Part shown: piece after piece, positions 6,320 to 10,226 of the stretch
Layout: each line of letters opens with the position of its first letter
Numbering within the stretch: position 1 is the first letter of the stretch
Assembly (NCBI GenBank): GCA_002314775.1
Contig: DCHE01000084.1
Location: 328 to 10,553, forward strand
Length of the DNA stretch: 10,226 nt
Reading direction: 5' to 3'
DNA from: Lachnospiraceae bacterium UBA1760
GTDB lineage: Bacteria; Bacillota; Clostridia; Lachnospirales; Lachnospiraceae
Notes under the pieces: model-generated
Database searches by the model: none
What the model was told of the DNA's origin: nothing
The model's input: only the letters and a program-made list of their open reading frames with translations
Position numbers and translations under genes: made by a program

Positions 6320-7762
6320 TCAGTTGTTCTGACTATAATACATCTCGAGTTTATCTCTGCAGGCATTAAATACCGGCTGAAGCTTGGGATCAAACTGGCT
6401 TCCCATATTCTCACTCATAATGTCATACGCCTTTTCGAAGCTCATTGCCTCCTTATAACAGCGTTTACTTACCAGCGCATCGTATACATCTGCAATTGCC
6501 ATAACACGTGCCTCAAACGGAATGTCATCACCGGACAATCCATCCGGATATCCCCTTCCGTCCCATCTCTCATGATGAAATCTTGCAACATTATAAGCTG
6601 TGTTTACAAAGTGTTCTTCCTCAATTCCGTCCAGTACAATATGTACAAACTCACCACTCTTTGTAGAATGGGTTTTCATTATTTCAAATTCTTCATCAGT
6701 AAGTCTGGCCGGCTTGCTCAGTATACTGTTATCAATTGATAGTTTCCCCAGGTCATGCATTGGAGCTGCTCGTTCAATATCAATAGCCTGAACGTCATCT
6801 ATGTCGGCAATTCCCTGCTTCCTTATTTCATCAACAAGAATCTTTACTACATCACTTGTTCTTTTTACATGGCCTCCGGTATTGCTGTCTCGGTTTTCAA
6901 TCATGTCCGCCATACCAAGAACTACCTTATGCTGCATGTCTGTGATTTGAGAGATACGTTTTTTTACTTCCTCATTCAGGTATTCATTATTCTTTTGCGT
7001 AAGCGCCATTATTTCCTGCTGACGCATGATACGCGCTGTAATAGTCGCTGATAATCCTGCAACAAAAAGAAGTATCCACAAAAAGCTCATCACTATAAAT
7101 ATAGTAGCTTCAGTTCCCTGGAAATATCCCTTCTCCTTGCGATATTCCACATGATATGAAGGCTTATTAAACTCCTTAGTCTGATTCCAATAGAAAATAA
7201 CACCTATCAGTATTCTGCCATCTGTGTTTCCATTTGCAACAATCGGATATTCTTTAGCACCCAAATCCGGGTAATATATTAAATAGTCTCCCTTGCTCAG
7301 GGGAAACAGATGAATATCTCCATCCACATAATGTTTAAGACGCACCTCATCCTCTTTTATATTTCTCAAATCCAGAGTCTGAACATTTTCCTTATCTCCA
7401 TCACGCTGATGAATCTCAACCCTACCGCACCAGGCCGAATTCAAAAAGCAATCGCTGTTAATATCAACACGCATGGTCCACTCGGCTACTTCTACAGTGG
7501 ATTTATTAACAAATGCACCTTCATATGAGCATGCGTAAAGATCGATTACTTCATCATTAATCGTTGCAGTTCTTGTCCAGGAAATATCCTTGCCATTCTG
7601 TGGAATAAATGAATAATTGTATGTATCGTCCTCATTATAGCTGTCTATTGTATGAACCTGACGATTAAATTCATTGGTTCTATATACATGAATTCCAAAA
7701 TTCAGGATTATTACAATTGCAAGGATTAGCATAAAAACTCTATAGATAGTCTTTTTATTCAT
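6320..7762 (-). CDS. Membrane-anchored HD-GYP domain cyclic-di-GMP phosphodiesterase
   Basis: A 480-residue two-helix membrane protein. Helix 1 is at about 8-26, an extracytoplasmic region of about 190 residues follows, helix 2 is at about 219-243, and a short coiled coil (about 246-277) leads to a C-terminal HD-GYP domain (about 278-470). Catalytic signatures are intact: RDSNTGGHVKR (His298), HDLGK (336-340), MKTHS (His365), HHERWDGRGYPDG (396-408) and ADVYDAL (Asp425). HD-GYP enzymes hydrolyse c-di-GMP to pGpG or GMP through a metal centre. The outer domain (with Cys78, Cys105 and Cys112) is not a sensor family I recognise; it presumably detects an external signal and passes it through the coiled coil. 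The start is supported by CTGGAG 8 bases upstream. It is the first gene of the exporter block, 62 bases ahead of the next gene with no terminator between, so co-transcription is likely. Confidence 0.93.
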   Translation of the reverse strand: MNKKTIYRVFMLILAIVIILNFGIHVYRTNEFNRQVHTIDSYNEDDTYNYSFIPQNGKDISWTRTATINDEVIDLYACSYEGAFVNKSTVEVAEWTMRVDINSDCFLNSAWCGRVEIHQRDGDKENVQTLDLRNIKEDEVRLKHYVDGDIHLFPLSKGDYLIYYPDLGAKEYPIVANGNTDGRILIGVIFYWNQTKEFNKPSYHVEYRKEKGYFQGTEATIFIVMSFLWILLFVAGLSATITARIMRQQEIMALTQKNNEYLNEEVKKRISQITDMQHKVVLGMADMIENRDSNTGGHVKRTSDVVKILVDEIRKQGIADIDDVQAIDIERAAPMHDLGKLSIDNSILSKPARLTDEEFEIMKTHSTKSGEFVHIVLDGIEEEHFVNTAYNVARFHHERWDGRGYPDGLSGDDIPFEARVMAIADVYDALVSKRCYKEAMSFEKAYDIMSENMGSQFDPKLQPVFNACRDKLEMYYSQNN

Positions 7763-7786
7763 TCTCCATTCTCCAGTTCTTGTTTG

Positions 7787-7814
7787 TTTATGCCTGTCTT
7801 GTCAAATCTGTCAA
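7787..7814 (-). promoter_or_regulatory. Candidate promoter of the HD-GYP/exporter block
   Basis: On the minus strand a perfect -35 hexamer TTGACA (7814-7809) is followed after 16 bases by CATAAA (7792-7787), a 4/6 match to the -10 consensus. A second TTGACA lies 9 bases further on (7805-7800) but has no good partner. The placement, downstream of the terminator and about 25 bases before the HD-GYP ATG, fits a promoter with a very short leader. The weak -10 box could mean an activator is needed. Confidence 0.45.
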
Positions 7815-7823
7815 GTCACTTGA
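7811..7823. promoter_or_regulatory. Palindrome overlapping the -35 box (possible operator)
   Basis: Perfect 6-base arms tcaagt and acttga surround a single central base. The element shares four bases with the putative -35 hexamer, the usual place for a repressor or activator site. The regulator is unknown and the palindrome is short enough to arise by chance. Confidence 0.35.
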
Positions 7824-7880
7824 AGCCATTGTTTCTCCATTTAATCATTACTAGCTGCATTGTAACATATGTTGCATAAA

Positions 7881-7911
7881 AGAAAAAGAACGAGGGAATA
7901 ATCCCCCGTTC
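7881..7911 (-). terminator. Intrinsic terminator after the M16C peptidase gene
   Basis: On the minus strand a 10-base-pair stem (GAACGGGGGA paired with TCCCTCGTTC, one G-U pair, loop TTAT, 7911-7888) is followed at once by TTTTTCTTTT. It lies 12 bases beyond the peptidase stop codon and separates that gene from the HD-GYP/exporter block. Confidence 0.9.
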
Positions 7912-7923
7912 CTCATTACCAGG

Positions 7924-10226
7924 TTATTTTACTAAATCCTCAATAATCAAATCATAGCCACCAGCTCCCTTAATCTTGCTTCCACTTCCATAGCTGAATT
8001 TAAGTCCTTCATCAACCATAATCTGATATGCACCTTCAGTATTAGGTATATCCTGGCTAGTTACACTCTTTATCTCTTCAAGCCTAGTATTTATTATGTC
8101 AATATATGATCCTCTATTAAAGATATCGTAATATATTTCATTTTTGACTATCGATGCATCATTCTCAGGATACGCCATATCACTAAAGCTTTTTAGCTTA
8201 GCTGCCTCAAGATCCTCCGCTACTACATCGGCACTTCCAACTATATCTGGAAGAGAATCCATAAATTCAAAGGATTTATTTACCTGAGTATCCCTAAAGG
8301 ACATAACATACATAGACCTTCCATCTGAAGTATAGAAATTAAATCCACTATAAGCACCGATATCATATCTAAAAGCAGGATATACAATATTATTATGGAC
8401 GTATCGAGAAACCACCTCTTTAACTCCACTATAGGGCGCTATTTCCGCTGCCGCTGACGAGAATATGCCATTATAGGTTGAACTGTCATTTGTTATAATT
8501 GCTACTTTATCAACCTTCTCTAATTCAGGAAATTCACCTGCAAAATCAGTCTCAGTAAGCGCTTCATCTGATAAACCTGATATTATCTTAAACATGTCAT
8601 TCTGGCAGGTCTGAAGATCAGCACCATCTCCATACACGTAGAAAATTACATTATTCTGATTTTTAATTATATCAATAACATCCTCTATATCAGACATTTT
8701 GCTCTTAATCTCTTCATCGGACATCTTAGTAAGCCCTTTAAGATATGTTAAGTAGCCAAATCCTTGTGTATAGTAATCAATCTTATAGTTATCATTTTCT
8801 AATGCAAGATCATAAGCCTTAATGAACGAACGAATATTGTCTTCAAGATTATTCTTTGCATCATTGTATTCTGCAGTGATTAAGTACTTAACCCTGTCTA
8901 TATCTGTTAAATCAGTAGAATTTATTATCTCATCAAAGTACTCTACACCTTTATCTATATTCCTGGATAAAGCTGTATATTCATAAAGCAGAGCCATATG
9001 AGGTTCATCTGTCTTCCAGTCATGATAGAGGTAAGACCTTAGTTTATAATCATATAAATCCCTGTCCATACAAAGCGTAAGCTGAGAATCATCATAATTC
9101 TCAGTTGCAAGGTCTCCAAGAAGAGCTGCTGCAAGCTTAAAATCATAAATTTTATCTACCGGGACACAGTCAGCACTAAGTAATGTACCCGATGTTGCAT
9201 ATCCAACATCGCCCATGTCATAGCTATATACATTTGCACTTCCTATCTGCGACTGTTTAAGCTCTGGCTTATCAAAGGAAACCTCTATATCCTCCACATC
9301 TACTGCTGCAAAATCCGAAATATCAGCATTCATCGCATCCTGCTCGCTCCACTCATCAAATTCAAGTGTGCTGGCAATAAGCTCCTGAATCTCTTCATCG
9401 CTCATGCTTTCCTTAATATCTTTCAGTATCTGCATGTGTTCTTCCCACTGCTCTTCATATAATCCCGGCCTAGGTACAATAGCCAAAGAGACTGATGTCT
9501 CTGGGTTAAGAATATATTCTGTAACAAGCCCCTGAAGTCTTCCCTCTTCATTGGCTTCAGCAATAGACTGCCCACCATCCAGATATTCAATATATCCATC
9601 AACACTCTTGCCGTGAGCAGCCCAATAAACACAGATATTAGCCAGCTCATCTGTTCCTCCATGAGCATCTGCATTTATTAAGATTTCCGCCTCTTTATTA
9701 TTTACGAAGGCATCCAGAATATCCTTATCGAAACCCTCCTCAACTACCTTCTCAAATTCCTCGTTGATAATGTTTCTGATATTCTTCTCATCTCCTTCAT
9801 TGGCATTATTTAATAAGAACCCTAGGAAAGGAACATCTAAATCTCGCTCAAAATATGGCTGTATACTACATGATGGATATTCCCTTTCAATCCTCTTTGC
9901 CAGTGATGAACCTTCAGTACACATCATATAAGCAATGTTCTCAATCAAGGCAAGGTCATAATCAGAAATATCAGGAAGAGTCATTACATATACAACCTCC
10001 GACTGATTTTCTACATCAGAACCTTCCTCTGCAGGAAAATCAACTACGGCCTCCTTGTACCCCGACCATGGCTGATAATTAATATCATCAATATTCACTT
10101 CCTTCTTATCATATTTTGATAAGTACTCATTATCAAGGAATTCAAGGAAAGGAACATAATCCACATTACCATATAATGTAATAATCATATTCGATGGATG
10201 ATAATAAATATCATAATATGTCTGTA
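7924..10226 (-). CDS. M16C family zinc metallopeptidase (PreP-like), N-terminus outside the window
   Basis: At least 766 residues are visible. The frame runs open to the window edge, and the codons upstream of the first in-window Met (10188-10186) read QTYYDIYYHPSN. The sequence YYHPSNMIITLYGNVDY is the conserved stretch that follows the catalytic domain in presequence-protease-type M16C enzymes, so that Met is internal and not the start. These enzymes are usually near 970 residues, so about 200 are missing, including the HxxEH zinc motif. Later family features are present: the GTDELANICVYWAAHGKSVD region (about 9590-9660) and the C-terminal GAYSG motif (8358-8344) followed by SFRDTQVNKSFEFMDSLP, equivalent to the substrate-binding Arg/Tyr region. 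The family degrades short peptides inside a closed two-half chamber. The visible part has no membrane segment and is strongly acidic. A terminator follows, so it is not clearly part of the exporter operon. Activity cannot be judged without the zinc site. Confidence 0.9.
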   Translation of the reverse strand, partial: QTYYDIYYHPSNMIITLYGNVDYVPFLEFLDNEYLSKYDKKEVNIDDINYQPWSGYKEAVVDFPAEEGSDVENQSEVVYVMTLPDISDYDLALIENIAYMMCTEGSSLAKRIEREYPSCSIQPYFERDLDVPFLGFLLNNANEGDEKNIRNIINEEFEKVVEEGFDKDILDAFVNNKEAEILINADAHGGTDELANICVYWAAHGKSVDGYIEYLDGGQSIAEANEEGRLQGLVTEYILNPETSVSLAIVPRPGLYEEQWEEHMQILKDIKESMSDEEIQELIASTLEFDEWSEQDAMNADISDFAAVDVEDIEVSFDKPELKQSQIGSANVYSYDMGDVGYATSGTLLSADCVPVDKIYDFKLAAALLGDLATENYDDSQLTLCMDRDLYDYKLRSYLYHDWKTDEPHMALLYEYTALSRNIDKGVEYFDEIINSTDLTDIDRVKYLITAEYNDAKNNLEDNIRSFIKAYDLALENDNYKIDYYTQGFGYLTYLKGLTKMSDEEIKSKMSDIEDVIDIIKNQNNVIFYVYGDGADLQTCQNDMFKIISGLSDEALTETDFAGEFPELEKVDKVAIITNDSSTYNGIFSSAAAEIAPYSGVKEVVSRYVHNNIVYPAFRYDIGAYSGFNFYTSDGRSMYVMSFRDTQVNKSFEFMDSLPDIVGSADVVAEDLEAAKLKSFSDMAYPENDASIVKNEIYYDIFNRGSYIDIINTRLEEIKSVTSQDIPNTEGAYQIMVDEGLKFSYGSGSKIKGAGGYDLIIEDLVK

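Noticed and set aside
7760..7776. Overlapping mini-ORF ATGGAGAATGAATAA at the HD-GYP start
   Set aside because: Four codons created by the repeated GGAGAAT around the ribosome binding site; no evidence that it is more than coincidence.
9423..9674. Minus-strand ORF of 83 codons inside the M16C peptidase
   Set aside because: It is an alternative frame of a gene whose main frame shows family motifs throughout.
10186..10188. ATG as the start of the M16C peptidase
   Set aside because: The frame is open upstream to the window edge and encodes family-conserved residues (YYHPSN) before this Met, and no ribosome binding site precedes it.

Overview
All confident genes in this window lie on the minus strand, so transcription runs from high to low coordinates. 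The moderately AT-rich sequence, a perfect CIRCE element, strong GGAGG-type ribosome binding sites, sigma-A-like promoters and a PreP-type M16C peptidase suggest a Firmicute. The NHLM-type export proteins and overall style fit Clostridia, most likely Lachnospiraceae (Butyrivibrio-like). That placement is inference, because no rRNA or other taxonomic marker is present.

Layout in transcription order. (1) 10226-7924: most of an M16C (presequence-protease/insulinase superfamily) metallopeptidase, with its N-terminus beyond the window, closed by an intrinsic terminator at about 7881-7911. (2) 7830-7763: a short promoter region with two TTGACA hexamers and a small palindrome. (3) 7762-865: a co-oriented, closely spaced block. 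It holds a membrane-anchored HD-GYP cyclic-di-GMP phosphodiesterase, a very short HlyD/NHLM-type membrane-fusion-like protein, a C39-peptidase/ABC exporter, a second ABC exporter of the NHLM type, a tiny 21-codon ORF with an excellent ribosome binding site, and a small cupin. (4) 783-715: a CIRCE operator inside a 20-bp-arm inverted repeat that overlaps a sigma-A promoter. (5) 635-1: the N-terminal part of the ClpB disaggregase, cut at its first Walker A motif.

The central block looks like a peptide export (bacteriocin or RiPP style) module. The C39 domain of the first ABC protein should cleave a double-glycine-type leader while the two ABC proteins, probably as a pair, move the peptide across the membrane with the short fusion protein as accessory. 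No conventional double-glycine precursor is visible, so the cargo is either encoded elsewhere or is something unexpected such as the 21-aa peptide. The HD-GYP gene in front suggests a link between c-di-GMP turnover and export. ClpB is a separate heat-shock unit, predicted to be repressed by HrcA.

No tRNA, rRNA, CRISPR array, insertion sequence or long repeat was seen. No gap longer than 300 bases lacks a gene; the largest is 636-864, which holds the clpB control region.
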